Shown: positions 36,802-49,435, counted from the stretch's first letter. The stretch: 64,000 nt of DNA from Prostheceraeus crozeri (GCA_907163375.1 CAJQUW010005315.1:134001-198000); one strand, 5' to 3'. The notes: a model not told the origin generated them from the sequence alone. A program made the numbers and translations.

Positions 36802-37540
36802 CAGGCATGCGGAGTCGGAGTCCCGGAGTCCTACCATTTTTGCTGGAGTCGGAGTCCTATCAAATGATAGGACTCCGGACTCCGGCCTATAACTAGACGC
36901 GAAATATAATACAAACAAATTATTTGTGCTCGTGCACATCTGTCACTGTCTTGATGTCAACTTTCTCCGTCAAACAAAAGTACAGAGACAGCAGTGTATG
37001 CAAAGCTTGTAATATTTGAGGGAATGAACCGTGATGGTGAAAAAGGATTGTCGCTTCACTGGGTGATTTAGTAGAGAAGACAAGCCTTCCTACCTCGATC
37101 ACACCTACTGTATGCACCAAAGGTCACATTAGAGACAAAAGTAAAATATTAGTTTGTTTGAGAACATAACCTCTTACCCTCACGTTAATCGCGTGTGATG
37201 TCTCCTCCAAAGCGCATATTAAAATCTAAAGTGTACTCATATTTTTTGGAGAAGGATGGGGATTTTCCTGCCTGGTAGAGACTGGAGAAAAACCGTGTGA
37301 AGCGCACATCATGAAAATGGGAGGAGCCGAGTCGTATGCATCCAACTTAAAGCGACATTTGATAAACTTTCATCGAAAGTGATTGATGATTGATACAGCA
37401 ATGATCACTAAAGATAGGTTCAGGTAAGCTTTTATAATGATCTATGATGCAGGTTACCAGTTTTTTCCAAAAAACTATGCTATATATACTTGCAACCCGG
37501 AGTCGGAGTCCTATCAAAATGATAGGACTCCGCATCCCTG
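36802..37540 (+). mobile_element. Short hAT-like element with GGAGTC repeats
   Basis: Ends CAGGCATGCGGAGTC and GACTCCGCATCCCTG are inverted repeats (14 of 15 match). Both ends are followed inward by GGAGTCGGAGTCC motifs and a palindromic CCTATCAAATGATAGG-type patch. An internal BED-finger relic (37201-37381) points to the hAT superfamily. No convincing 8-bp duplication was found, so the boundaries are provisional. At 739 bp it is an internally deleted derivative. Confidence 0.65.
37201..37381 (+). pseudogene. BED-type zinc finger fragment
   Basis: Two adjacent frames give PPKRILKSKVYSYFLEKDGD and FPAW, then ETGEKPCEAHIMKMGGAESY and ASNLKRHLINFHRK. S--Y-YF, then a C, then S-LKRHL---H is the BED finger pattern found at the N-terminus of hAT transposases. 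A stop and a frame change separate the halves, and no transposase core follows. Confidence 0.6.
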
Positions 37541-40120
37541 ATAGTAACAAAACTTAAAAATTAAGGCAAGTAGTGGGGATATAATGTTTACTTGATAGGC
37601 CTATCATGCACAAACGATTTCAAATTGTTTGTTTTAGCTTGAATTTCAAGTTATTGTCTGCTCAAGGGTTGAAAGAGGAACCGTGAAGAATAGCAGTTTT
37701 TCAGAAAAATCATGAGTTACCCTAAATTAAATTGACCATGTCACACATCCTAATTTTTCCGAGCAAGATGGAAGTGAGCCCTGGAAGAAAACACATAAAT
37801 GAAACCCGCTGATCCTGATCCGAATGTATGACCCATGATTTCAAGTTCATTGACAAAAAGTCAAACCATTTTGGAAAAACGTCTGCAAAAGCCTCAAAAT
37901 TGGTGCATATCCAGCTAATTGGTTATAGATTTACTGGAACTTGGCTCCATGATTCGTTCACCTCCATCAAGGGAAGTTGTTCTAGTATGACAAGAAATGT
38001 GAAAGAAATCTCTGCTGCTTCATAATTTTTGATAAACGTCAAGTGATCAAAGAAATCCATCTCTGACTTAATGGCGAATGATAGAATTTAAAAAAAGAAA
38101 TCTCGACGCGTTTCGCGCACTCGCCCGTTATCTAGAGACAGATGCACAAGACGTGAGAAATCGAACAGCTGAATATTCGCTTAAACACTATAGCCTCGAT
38201 TGAGTGATTTGAGAGAAATCAACACAACGTCATCTCATATTCGGTGAACATTGTTTTAATATATCACGTTTGTGCTCGAAACTTATCATTATTGTCACAA
38301 AATTATTTCTATAAATCGGGATTTAATTGTCCAACACCCTGGTAATAAATCACACTGGGGTTGAAAATTCATGATTTTTTATTTGACATAAATTGTAAAA
38401 ATATTTTATTTATCTTATATATGATTTTAAAGAATAGTGACATGATACATAGGATTATTAACAGTGGATGTAAATTAATCGAAGTTAGGTTAATCTGCAT
38501 AGTGTTGAAATTAGCCTAAAAGGTAATCAATCACATGAGCTCACAACATCATGCAGATAGATCACATAGAAGCTCAAACATGTGAACATAAGTTTTATGT
38601 AGAGCCAAATGATTTTGTACCATGCATAGTAACATTATGCAAGCCCTACATTTTTCGAGCAGTGTTTATCTCTGTCATCTTCATATGTACCATGCTGGCC
38701 ATAAAGATGGAATAATCTGAAAATTGTTCACACTAATGGCCTAAGTCATCTTTGCCATCACGAGATAATCCGTCAAAAATTATGTCACGTGTTGATATAT
38801 TTTGCAATATTTTAACACACTTAGATGATCACTCATGTTTCAATCAAGTTATATCTGTTTACTCTGAGAAATGAAAAATATTCTATCTTCATGGACAACT
38901 TGGTGCACCTCTCTATCCGTTAGGAGCGCCCTATTCACATCCCATGCTTTAAACTGTTAAAGCCTATCAACCAATAGTTCTCTATTTCTACGCTTACATG
39001 GAGATTTTCCATCAAGATTCAAGTAAAATTGAGCATCTTCATTTCCGATAAGATTTTTCTGTCACTCAGCTTTACTGTTTTTCAAACGAGACAACTAATA
39101 TCAGTAATTGCAAAGGAAATGATAACTATGACGTGAATTCATAGTGCATTGCAGGACTAAAGGCATACACATAACCATTTGAAATTGCATTTGTTTTGCT
39201 TTCTTTACAATATTTGTATGTAGTCCGTAGTGCAATGAGAATGTACAATGCGCTTTATTTGCAGCATGTAAACATACACGTCTAGAAAGTATTTCTAATA
39301 ATTAAATTCAATCAATTTGGAAGTGCAGAATTACTGCTTATATAAACCTCTTCCACTCAACCAAATGGAAGCTCAGCATGAGACTGAAAGATTATAGTTT
39401 TTAATATCATATTCTTCGGTTTCCAATTGCTTGTTTGACATAAATCATCGTTCTTTTTGTTAATTTGAAAACTGCAATTCACACGAGATACTCTTGCAGA
39501 CATGCGCTTCGTTAAAAAGATAGACTACACGATACATTATGATCCTAGACAAGATTGTGTCTGCAAGACGAATAAGTTACATGTATCAATCTCATCCTTG
39601 ATCTTTTTTGCATTTCTCCGAATCAAGAGAGATCGATTTGTTTCAATTCCTCATTTCTCTCAAGCAGCAACCTTCTATCTGTGAGACAATATTGTAAATT
39701 CATCTCACAAAAAAATTAATCTATCCACTGATTGCACCCCGCTGTAGAGTTGGAACTAACCATCGGTCGCTGTTTCGTGCTTGACCGAGGTCACGAACGG
39801 CCAACTTGTCGATGATATTTTTCTTCGATGACCGTCCTTTGACCGGCCGGTCGACTGGTAGATCAGTTTCTAACCGTTGACAATCCCACGTAATCCGCTG
39901 AGCAAATAATCTGACATATAAGCTACATTAGAATTACAATCAAATAAAACTGCATATCACTGTGCACTGTTTCGCACTTCCGCAGATCTTTAACAGTCAT
40001 GGGCGTATTAAAAAACGTTATCTGTCATCTCCACTAAAAACAATGATCCTGTCATGAACATTGTAAATTGTTCCTAAATAACAGTGACCATTGTTGCAAT
40101 TATCTTGTTGAAAACGATTC
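37541..40120. other. Gene-free stretch
   Basis: No domain or element recognised. Near 39770-39880 a GC-richer patch with GACCGGCCGGTCG palindromes stands out, but it has no open frame or clear ends. Confidence 0.4.
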
Positions 40121-40425
40121 CTACAGATTCGAAGAATTCAGAGAATTGCGAAAGTTTTCTTGATAATGTTGGTCCTTCCGATCATTATTTAAAAAGGTAG
40201 CATACGCACGAACCGGCAACAAGCTTCCCTCTAGAGCTTGACATCGTCTGTGTCTCTTTGTTGTGTGATCTAATTGATAACAGTCACTGACACTTCGCAC
40301 AAGTGGCTGCTCCTTGTTCGATTGCTGGGGTATTATGTCAGCAAATTGTACCATTTCATTGGTATTTCATGTTCCAATGCTTCCTTTCTAGTCAAACAAG
40401 AAGAGGTGACCTGTCTAATTCTGTG
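40121..40425 (+). mobile_element. hAT-like MITE family 2, 5'-truncated copy
   Basis: Matches the 3' part of the 522-bp element from CAGATTCGAAGAATTCAG to the terminal GTCTAATTCTGTG. It is more diverged than the two full copies and lacks the left end, so it is older. Confidence 0.8.
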
Positions 40426-41169
40426 GATAGCGACCGTCAACTATCTGATGGCGCGCCGTCAAATTAAGTGACTCCCTATTGTTCACTCATTCATCTAAGG
40501 AAATTGCGTATAAGATGCGGCAAGCATAGGCCAGGACAGCATCAGTGATCGCAAGCGAACAAGGACTTTTCATCTACAGGAACGTTGTTGGACAGATAGC
40601 ATGCCTTCTCGATCAGTTTGTCCGCATAAGAAAACCTCTTCCACTCACCGATAATTAATGCGGCCCAATACTATATGAGGAGTTTCATGGCTTTATCTGA
40701 GTTAAGGAATAACTTGAATAGATAAGGAAATTAAGGATTAAGTCTGACCAAACACCACACTGTTGCTTTTCGCCTCTCTATGCGCTGTAAATGTTTTTAT
40801 TTAAATTGAAAAGTGTCAACTATGTCACGTGGAGATGATGTTAAACAGCAATTGATAGACGATTAGCAAGTGACATTTCTCTAGAATTTTGGTCAAAGGA
40901 GCCGATTGAATTTATATTTGAACTTTTGACTTAATGACTTCATTTTTCAAGTATAACATGCCTTCAGTATTCCACTTTCCCTGCTTTAATAAACTTAAAA
41001 ATAACTTGCATTAAATGAGTTCCAACTTAAATATGATAGACAAGCGATCTACAATATTTAAAACAAGTGAAAAGTTGCTATACATTTACCTTGCTGCTCA
41101 ATTTACTTTCAGATGGTGCACAAGTCTTAAAATATGAAATCATTTAATCAAAAATCAGTTTCTTAGAAT
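40426..41169. other. Gene-free stretch
   Basis: Nothing recognised. A small near-palindrome TGATGGCGCGCCGTCA occurs at about 40448. Confidence 0.4.
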
Positions 41170-42723
41170 CTGGGTTTCGGAGTCGGAGCCGACAAGAAAT
41201 ACCACGGCTCCGGCTTGAAGAATTAAATGTATTAAGAATTCAGTCATTTTGTGAGAAAAAGTGTTATTTGACAGCGCGCGTAGCTGAAACGAATGTAAGT
41301 GTGTCATCATTGTAGGTTATCTTTTTAGACCTCCCAAAAAAACTGACCTACATCTCCTTTCAATACATAGCCTACTGCGAATCATTCATTTGAATTTCAA
41401 AGGAGGTCGCGGACTTCCTTAAGACTGTTCCAGCCGAAAACGGAGTTGTCGGGCGAAAGGCTCTTGTCCAAAAACAGGCACATGCATTCTCGCCTCAAAT
41501 CTATTGTACTTATTATTAGAGCACATCATTGATTCTTCATTATCATTCCCCTAAAGATGCATGGTTATTTTATAGGTGTCTCATTCTTAATAAAATGTCT
41601 AATTGAAGTATCTAAATACTCATGAGTAGAAGTACTTTTGATATAAAAAGAATTTTAGTTCAATGTGGAAATATGTTTCACTTGTTTGGTATGAAGCATA
41701 TTCATAGGAATTTTAGAGCCCTCACAGCTAGCTGGTTGAATCATCTCCTCCAACCAATAGTACCTGTTTCTGCTGGGAAAGAGGCTAAAAAATTGACTTT
41801 CAGAGAATACAGTATGCTCCATCCATGGCTGCTATGAATCAGCGCATCTGCCGAGTTCTACCCGGTTCCTGTTCTTATGAGGCACGATCAAATAAGTGCA
41901 TATGTATGTCTAACAGCGTGCGGACTGAAGCTTTTGAAAACCCTTTCACTAACTGAAATACCCCGATGTGTCTGACTGAAATACCTCTTTTTAATCAATG
42001 ATGCCTCACTCTGGAAGAAGGAATTTGTTCTCGACTCTGATTAAGCGCTAAGAGTGGTAATGGTAGGGACTAAATCAGAAGCTTCTATCAGTCCCATATA
42101 AGTAGAGAACATTTCCATTGCTCCCTCTGGGACTCATGCTTCATTAAAAAGCGGGAAGCACCAACTAGATAATTAGTCATAATTTTTAGCATGGTAGTCA
42201 TTTTTCTATCCTGCATGTGTTTATGCCTCCAATCACTGATACGTACGAAAATGCATTGAAAGATCTAATGAGTTTCAGCTAAAACTTAATTGGGATGTTG
42301 TGTTTACGACAAATAACGATTTGATAAATCTAAATGTGTGAAATCTAAAAGATGTGTTTAGCTACTTAAACAGTATGGACTGCATGACCTAGAGATGATT
42401 CTACACGCCGTATCACTTCTCATATAATCACAGAAAACACCGACAGTGTCATTTTACCGAAACCTCAGCCTGCTCCCATAGGATATATATGTGCTTCCTG
42501 TGATCTTGTCTGACAAGAAGAGATAAGGTCTACTAGGTAGACCTCGACAGATGTGCAGTTTCGCAGTTGCCATCGGGTGTACATCATTCTGCGAAAGTTC
42601 GGTTTCGTGTTGGGGACCCGACAGTATGTCAAAGGGTCTTAGGTCGGAGCCGGAGCCGCCCGGAGCCGAGGTGTAGAGTGGGAGCCGGAGCCGTGGTAGC
42701 TGGGCCACGGCTCCGAAAGCCTG
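41170..42723. mobile_element. Candidate element with GGAGTCGGAGCC-rich ends
   Basis: Starts CTGGGTTTCGGAGTCGGAGCC-like at 41170 and ends with GGCTCCGAAAGCCTG at 42723. The two ends are imperfect inverted repeats (TTTCGGAG shared), and each carries a nearby CCACGGCTCC block. The motif resembles the terminal repeats of the element at 36802. The interior has no recognised protein, and no target duplication was seen, so these may be two independent repeat clusters. Confidence 0.35.
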
Positions 42724-42849
42724 CTTAGAGTGATTCTTAACTTAAACGGAACCGACGTTTTCATTAAGGATGGCAAAGTGCACAAAACGATAAACTTTGT
42801 CACCAGGTCTCAGATGAAAAATTTATCCGGAATCAAAAAAAATTCAATA

Positions 42850-43501
42850 CGGACCCGGACCGGGTTTGAGCCGAAAAAATCGGCTCGGTTCTAGCTCTGG
42901 TGACAACCAGACTTAATTTCTCCTTTTCATTTATTCAAAAGAGAGCATGAATCTATATTAATGGTAAGACGCAATAACTGATATATCAATCTTATTAATC
43001 TTGGATTGTTGCCAAGGATAAGGATAAAATTGAAAAATGAAAAACTCGTAATTTTCCAGTAAACATCATTCCCGGTACATCGAAAATACAAAATAAAAGT
43101 TTTCCTCAATTTTTTGTTGCAACCGATTCTATTTCAATGCCATTAATGCGCACAAGTCACAAACAGAATACGAGACGATGCTTTAGACGTTGTTCTTAAA
43201 TGTTATAATATATGCTCATCGCGAACGCATCTGGTGTTTACTTTTGTAAAGGAAAAAATTAGACCCTGAAAATTGTTTATTTCGATGAATGCTCTGCACA
43301 TTGTTCTGATATCTTTAAACTTTATTGTTTATGATATCTACAGAGTTCCTGCTTTATCCTCAACAAAGATAAAGTTTCCCGATATTGTCTCAAACCGGAG
43401 GATGAACTGGATTTGAATTTAATTCCAGAAATATTGAACTACGTTTAAAATGAATATTCTTGCTCGAACTGTCAATTTTTAGGAGCTTCAAAGCATTAGA
43501 G
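42850..43501. other. Gene-free stretch with a CGGACCCGGACCGG patch
   Basis: A GC-rich remnant at 42850-42895 (CCGGACCGGG, then GAGCCGAAAAAATCGGCTC hairpin) resembles the neighbouring repeat clusters. The rest shows nothing. Confidence 0.4.
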
Positions 43502-44430
43502 TCAAGAACTCAAAGCTTTCAAGATTTTCCATTCTTCAAATATTGACACATCTTCTGTCACTAGCGCTGCGAATTGATTTGCATCCCCTACACCTGCCGA
43601 CGGAACGGATGACACGGGAAGCAAGAGACCGCTTTGCATGGAGAAGGATCCAGTATGACGTCGCCAAGAGTCGCACGCGACTGGGCGGCACCAGGTAACC
43701 AGGTAAACACCTGCCGACACCATAGCTAGGACTGACGGTTCGACTATGGCTTCTCAATTGCTTAATGTCGTCTGTTCACGACTCACTACACCAATCAGTC
43801 GCTTTGCGTCATCTTTTGCAGCTGAAATGACTGCTCCAGACGTGGTCATTCAGCACATTTCACTCCATCTGCCAACAACCACAGGCCGCGTTGAAGTTCA
43901 GTTCTGTATTGACTCTATGGTGCGCGCTCTGCGAAGCAGTTGGTCTTCCATTTGCGAGATGCTGTTTGATAATACATTATGATGGCATACATCGACTAGC
44001 CTTAGTACGGCCTCAGTATAGTCTCAGTAAGTTGCCGTACTGCACGGACCTTGACCGCAACAGCTCTGTTTTGGGATCCCAACTGAACACTGACAACTGC
44101 CCAATTCTATGCATCTGTCTCCGCATCGCATTGGTCAGAATTTCTTCCCTTTCAACAATAGACGAATGTCTTTGTTGCGAAGACAGTCAAGCGAGGATTT
44201 TGCTTGCTGCTTAGTTGCTTTGCTCATCAGATAAACCAGCTCAGTAGAAAGTCTGTTGCCAGCTCTGTAATCGATTCAGCATGCTTTCCTTCACCAACTT
44301 GAATACCATACGATGGTATGACAATTCGGGATGCGACTTGTTGAAGATAGTGAAACTGTACCAACCAGCATGTTGTGTAAGTGTTCCACAGGTCATCTGT
44401 GGACTCGGGTACTGACGGAGCAAGCCTTAT
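43502..44430 (-). other. Unresolved, possibly decayed coding region
   Basis: The minus strand is GC-richer than its surroundings and has overlapping frames of 60-80 residues (for example 43502-43723 and 43536-43757). Several stops interrupt it, and no motif is recognised. It may be a decayed element fragment. Confidence 0.25.
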
Positions 44431-44626
44431 GCCTCAGCCACACTGAAAGCAAAGAAAACACGAGCGTCCCGAGCAAACGTATCTCCGCAAGCTATCAATC
44501 GCTCTCGTTTGCTTTGCTCGCAGTGTGGCAGTCTACCACTGCTGCAATGATGACTCTATATTTGCTGCAAAACGCTTTGTTCGAGTGGTTTTTTGCTATA
44601 TTAGCTGCAAAACGAGTGGCTGAGGC
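44431..44626. mobile_element. Small MITE (196 bp)
   Basis: Ends GCCTCAGCCACACT and AGTGGCTGAGGC are inverted repeats. Subterminal AGCAAAG/GTTTGCTTTGCTC blocks repeat inside. Flanks share CCTTA (ccttat on the left, cttaca on the right), but the exact duplication is unclear. No coding capacity. Confidence 0.65.
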
Positions 44627-44761
44627 CTTACACACTTCATTGACCACATGCACGCCACTTTTTCTCATTTTAATACTCGTACAGTTGCATGTCTTTCCAT
44701 CAAGGTGTGTTGCAGCTGTATGGTGCATCGAGGAGATCATGTAAATTTACACTCCTACCCT

Positions 44762-46385
44762 CTTATTTATTTATTTATTATTTATTTAGTACACCAATAA
44801 GTGAATTGAGCACCAAGGCAACACAGGAAATACATTCAGGAGGGAACAATTAGAAGTTACAATAAAACATAAAAAGCTTTCGTTCAAACTGTTTCACTGT
44901 TCACAATATCGTCGGGGAGGCGGTTCCAGTCATCTATGATGCGGTGGGAAAAGGAGGATAGGCGACAATTCAGATTTGTTGGGTGGCGGAAAATTTTGTA
45001 GTTATGTTCACGGGTTCGGGAAACACTAAAGGTGAAGAAGGAATTAGGATCACTTGGAGTAAGGTGGTTACATATTTTGAACACGGTTGTAAGGTCTATA
45101 ATCCGACGACGACATTGTAGTGTTGGGAGTTTCAGAGCTCTCAGTCTTTCTTCGTAGGGTAACGAGGATAGACCACGGATGTTTTTGGTGAATCGACGTT
45201 GTACACGTTCGATAGCCAGAATGTCTTTATTCAGGGATGGATTCCAGACTGGGATGGCATATTCGAGGTGAGGGCGGACCAGTGTCTTGAAGAGACGAAT
45301 AAGCAGATCGGCGTCCCGAGAGACGAATGTCCTGAGGATGGCAGATACAATGCGATTCGCTTTCTGAACACAGGTCAGAATGTGCCGAGAGAATTTTAGG
45401 TCTTTTGAAATCAGAACTCCAAGGTCTTTGACACACTTGGAATTATTCAGGAAACTTCCATCCAGACGGTAGTCCGAGGCAGGATTGCGAAATCGAAAGT
45501 GTAGAATGGAGCACTTTTGGGGATTGAGCGATAGCTGCCATTTCTTCGACCAGGTGGTTACAGCGTTGAGGTCAGCTTGCAAAAGTTCTTTGGCTTTCAG
45601 GGGATCAGTGCGCTTGATTTCGGAGTACAATTTTACATCATCAGCATGTTTCAATAAAGAAGATTTTGTCAAGGTGTCATCAATGTCATTAATAAAGGTG
45701 ACAAACAGATCTGGGCCTAAAACGGATCCCTGGGGGACACCAGAAATCATGCTGTAGGGGGAAGAATGCACACCATCCACGACAACACTCTCAGTTCTAT
45801 CCTCAAGAAAAGCTTTCAGAAAACATAGAAGTCTCCCTCCAATGCCCAAGGAAGTCAATTTCGAGAGGAGACGAAAGTGAGGGACTGAATTGAACGCTTT
45901 TTCAAAATCGAGATATATGACGTCAGCCCACTTGGACCGCGATCCACAACAGATGTTAAATCCTCGAGGAATTCTAAGAGTTGGTGGGTACTAGACGAAT
46001 TGGATCGAAAACCAAATTGAGAGCGCTTGATTATGTTATATTGGTTCCAGAACTGCCACAGGTGATCGCGAACAATCGACTCCATCAATTTGGAGGCAGT
46101 AGAAGTCAGGCTGACCGGACGGCAATTCTCTGCCTTCTTGCGACAACCTTTCTTATGTATAGGAGTAACCAGAGCGTAATTCCAGACTAGCGGGATACTC
46201 CCCAGCTCAAAAAAGATCTGGAAAAGGCGAGCAAGAAGTGGAAGCAGAACAAAAGCACCTTGTTTGTAGCAGATATATTGAATGCCATCAGGGCCAGGGG
46301 AGGAGAAATTCTTCTTATGTGATAGGTGGAAGCGAATTCTATCAGGTGTGAAGACTACATCAGCGAGGCAATGTTGAGGCTAGGA
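44762..46385 (-). mobile_element. 5'-truncated CR1/L2/Jockey-type LINE with tail
   Basis: Reverse transcriptase begins mid-protein near 46380, ends with a stop at 44884, and is followed by a short 3' UTR and a (TAAA)n-like microsatellite at 44762-44790 (minus-strand sense). A simple-repeat tail and 5' truncation are normal for LINE insertions by target-primed reverse transcription. One frameshift near 45935 is the main break, so it is younger than the LINE at 10668-14524. Confidence 0.85.
44884..45938 (-). pseudogene. LINE reverse transcriptase, main frame
   Basis: An open frame of about 350 residues starts with VIYLDFEKAFNSVPHF (catalytic Asp). It continues through SGVPQGSVLGPDLFVTFIND and LLKHADDVKLYSEI (catalytic DD), then WQLSLNPQKCSILHF and KCVKDLGVLISKDLKFSRH. 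It ends with the connection region WNPSLNKDILAIERVQRRFT and the C-terminal signature RIIDDWNRLPDDIVNSETV. All polymerase motifs look intact. The N-terminal fingers (SSPGPDGIQYICYKQ, PIHKKGCRKKAENCRPVSL, QFGFRSNSSSTHQLLEFLED) are at 45935-46380 in the other frame. Confidence 0.9.
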
Positions 46386-46550
46386 TTATTTGACTTGAAA
46401 AATGACAGCTTGACAATGTTTCCCTTGCAAGCTTGTATAGCGTTTGTTCGTACATGCCTTTTTCACTGAAATATTCTTGAATGGCTCCAATAGCCATCGA
46501 TTATAATTGAGATCACTATTCGTGATTCTTCGATGTTAAATTGTAAGTAA

Positions 46551-47862
46551 ATTAGGCTAGGTCAAACTTTCGATTTGATTTAACAAATCCGTTTTATCTG
46601 AATAAAACGGTTCTATGTATTAAACCACCGCAAGCATTTAATCGCGTTTTAACCGCAATTTCGACACTCGATCATGATATTACGATTTGATGAAACTGTC
46701 TGGTACATATAAACGGCTTTATCAAAGCTAAAGCTTGTTGAGGTCAAGGATAGGATTTAATGGTGTTCAAAGATTTCGATTGAACAACATTCGATATCAA
46801 GATCGGATTTATCGAATATTGTAAACAGAAGTTACAGTGGAAATGTGATCAATCAATTCCTGCTGCAGCTAATAAGTTCGCAGACATGTTTAATCGTGTT
46901 TCTGACCTCTCTCTTCGATTTACGCTATTTAACCAACTAGTGTTTTAACCACAGAATTAGACAGGTCGTGTCTTCTTCTGTTTGACTAGAAAGGAAACAT
47001 TGGAACATGTAACGCTGGTGAAATGGCACAATCTGCTGACTTAATACCATAGCAATCGAACAATAAGCAGCCAGTTCAACATTAAACACGCCAAATTGTG
47101 CGACGTTTCAGTGACTGTTATCAGCCGGATAACACAGCCAAGAGACACAGTCCATTTCAAGTTCCACAGAGAAGTTTGTGAACGTTTTTTCGTGCGCCTG
47201 ATAACTTTTTTAATAATGATCGGAGGGCCCAACATTATCAAGAAAACTTTTGCGCAATGATCTGAATTCTTCGAATCTGAAGGAGTCGTGGCGATCGGAG
47301 CATTTTGAAGGAATTCAGAGCAATCCGCAAGCGGCGCACGACTATTTTTCCTATCTCTGCAAGGTATTAAAAATTTCTTTTTGCCCACTTATTAAGTTCC
47401 TGCATGTGCCATCTGTTTGAATCAGTTTGCACTTCCGGCAAAGTGATACGATTAAACAATCTAATTCTGTGGTTTTAACAAATCTCACATTGCTTTGCAT
47501 GACGTGAAGCTGTCAATGTCATTCACTTGCGATCGCTTAACAAATTCGTATCGATTTGATGAAGTTCTTGGTTTTGATAAAACCAAAGTGATCAGAAAAT
47601 CGCTTTAACAAAACCGATTATGCTATTAGGACAGTCGAGGTCAAACTTTGGATTTACAGCATGAAACCGTTTAAAATGGTTTTGTTTAATAAAACGGACG
47701 TGTTATTAAAACCGTTTTGATTAATCTAAATCTACATGAGATCAAACATGCATTTACAGTAATCCACTGTAATATCGCTGCGATTTAACAAAACGGATTT
47801 ATCAAAACGAGCTTTTTGAGATCGATTTGTCTAATCTAATCGAAAGTTTGACCTGGCCTAAT
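46551..47862. mobile_element. TIR element with nested MITE
   Basis: Inverted ends of about 40 bases (36 matching): ATTAGGCTAGGTCAAACTTT and its partner ATTAGGCCAGGTCAAACTTT. A related internal block (GAGGTCAAACTTTGGATT) lies near 47640. If the ends are GGCYAGGTC the flanking dinucleotides are TA on both sides, as for Tc1/mariner, but this is inference. No transposase is encoded. A 522-bp hAT-like MITE is inserted at 46950-47471, leaving about 780 bp of its own sequence. Confidence 0.75.
46950..47471 (-). mobile_element. hAT-like MITE family 2, full copy (522 bp), nested
   Basis: Ends CACAGAATTAGA and TCTAATTCTGTG, with exact 8-bp duplications gttttaac at 46942-46949 and 47472-47479. It has the same length as the copy at 20571-21092 and is inverted relative to it. 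The host TIR element must predate this insertion. Confidence 0.93.
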
Positions 47863-48040
47863 GTATTTGGTGCAATAAGCATACCTAGCACAATTCACAA
47901 AATAGTTGCCCCCACGCTTCCAAATTTGTCCAAAATTCATGAAAACTAATCAATTTTTACAAAACGTCAGGTACGGGCAATTGAGTATATTTTCTACCCA
48001 CTCCCAAACATTTATGCAAATTGGATATGTAGGCCTACTT

Positions 48041-48391
48041 TTTGAATTAGAGACGATAACTTCACGCGTGTAGTGATGTCAGTAGCTTGATCTGACTTCG
48101 TCTATTCGAAGCATTGACTCGTGTATACCATAGTGCGTGCATGCATAATTGCTCTCTTTTGGTCTCATTGGCTGTTATTTCAAATAACACGACTCACATC
48201 CGGGTGCAACTTTTGTACAAATTAGTGGGCCTATTAGTTTATGTGACTTTGGTCACTGACAATTCACAAGTTGTTACGAAATTATGTTGTCGACCTCAAG
48301 TGCTATCTGCTCTGAATGTGTTGAACAGACGAAGTCAGATTAAGCTGCTGACATAACGTTGCACTTCAAGTTGCATCGTCTCTAATTCAAA
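48041..48391. mobile_element. MITE with long inverted repeats (351 bp)
   Basis: Terminal inverted repeats of about 63 bases begin TTTGAATTAGAGACGAT and include GTCAG(T/C)AGCTT(G/A)ATCTGACTTCGTCT. The interior of about 225 bases has no gene. The target duplication could not be fixed because T-runs and A-runs flank the ends. Confidence 0.8.
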
Positions 48392-49435
48392 ATGTTTTTG
48401 TCCAATTTTGGGACAATCGATCAGTTTCTATAGGCTTTAGAGAAATTTGAAAAGGTCAGGGGGAGATAACCCAAAAGTGGCTACTAACAAAATGTCAAAG
48501 AGTGACTGTGAGACAGGTGCTGTGTTAGCCACATGTTGGCCACTGTCTAAATGTCAATTAGGTCTAAACTTACAATGTTTAATTTGTGCAATTGAATGTT
48601 AATATAGTCAATTGCACGCAGGCGGTTGACTTCACTGAAAATGTCAAATTCATTCAAATTTGAGTAAACTCCTCACACATCTTCATAACACCAATGACTC
48701 GGAACAAACTTCAATTGGTGACGTTGGTTTTGGTTCTGTTGCACTGCTATGCTATAAGATATTTGGTATAACTCTTCACTGCCATGGTATAAAATATTTT
48801 CAAATTTATGGTCATATTTGTACTTGATAGGATCAGAAATTTTATGATTTCGTCATTCTGGTCCAATTTTCCAGCTGGCTATAAATGTCTGTGACAATAT
48901 TCCTTCATGATGAATCAATGCGATCAATGGATGAATATAGCCGTCAAAAAGACTTACTTTAACAAGTATGGAGGTGAATATGAATCTCATGCAATCTTAT
49001 CACATATCCCTTCACAGAATCGTGTTGACCTTGACAGGAGTTCACAGGACTACAAACAGAATAAAGCGACGATGGAGTTACATGCATATTGAACAGACAC
49101 ATAGTGACATCATCTCAACCCAGTGGGCGCTTTCCGAATCACGAACAAAAACTCAAATTGTGTGACTGAAGCTCAAAGCGTGCGCGCCGTAGACCAGTTG
49201 AAAATAAAGATATCACGCAAGTTTATGACAGAAATGGGGAACGGCAACAGTTCGGCGGTGATGACAATATGAAAAAAAGATTTTCATTGAGCTTGTTTGA
49301 CAGGAAATGACTGAATTCAAGACGTGTAGGCATGTCATTTTATGCTTTTTCAGCACATTATATAGTGAGTGGGCTTAGGCATACCATTCTTTCTTTGGGT
49401 TGTAATTAGCAACCCTGCTGCAAATTATTGATAAT
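48392..49435. other. Gene-free stretch
   Basis: No recognised coding or repeat. Confidence 0.4.

Noticed and set aside
39729-39895. GC-rich patch with CCGGCCGG palindromes as a conserved exon or promoter
   Set aside because: Both strands are interrupted by stops, and no ends or partner repeat could be found.
44331-44744. 137-residue plus-strand frame
   Set aside because: Half of it is the small MITE at 44431-44626, and a competing minus-strand frame is equally open.
47041-47388. 115-residue minus-strand frame
   Set aside because: It lies wholly inside the 522-bp MITE, is not kept open in the copy at 20571, and has no transposase motif.
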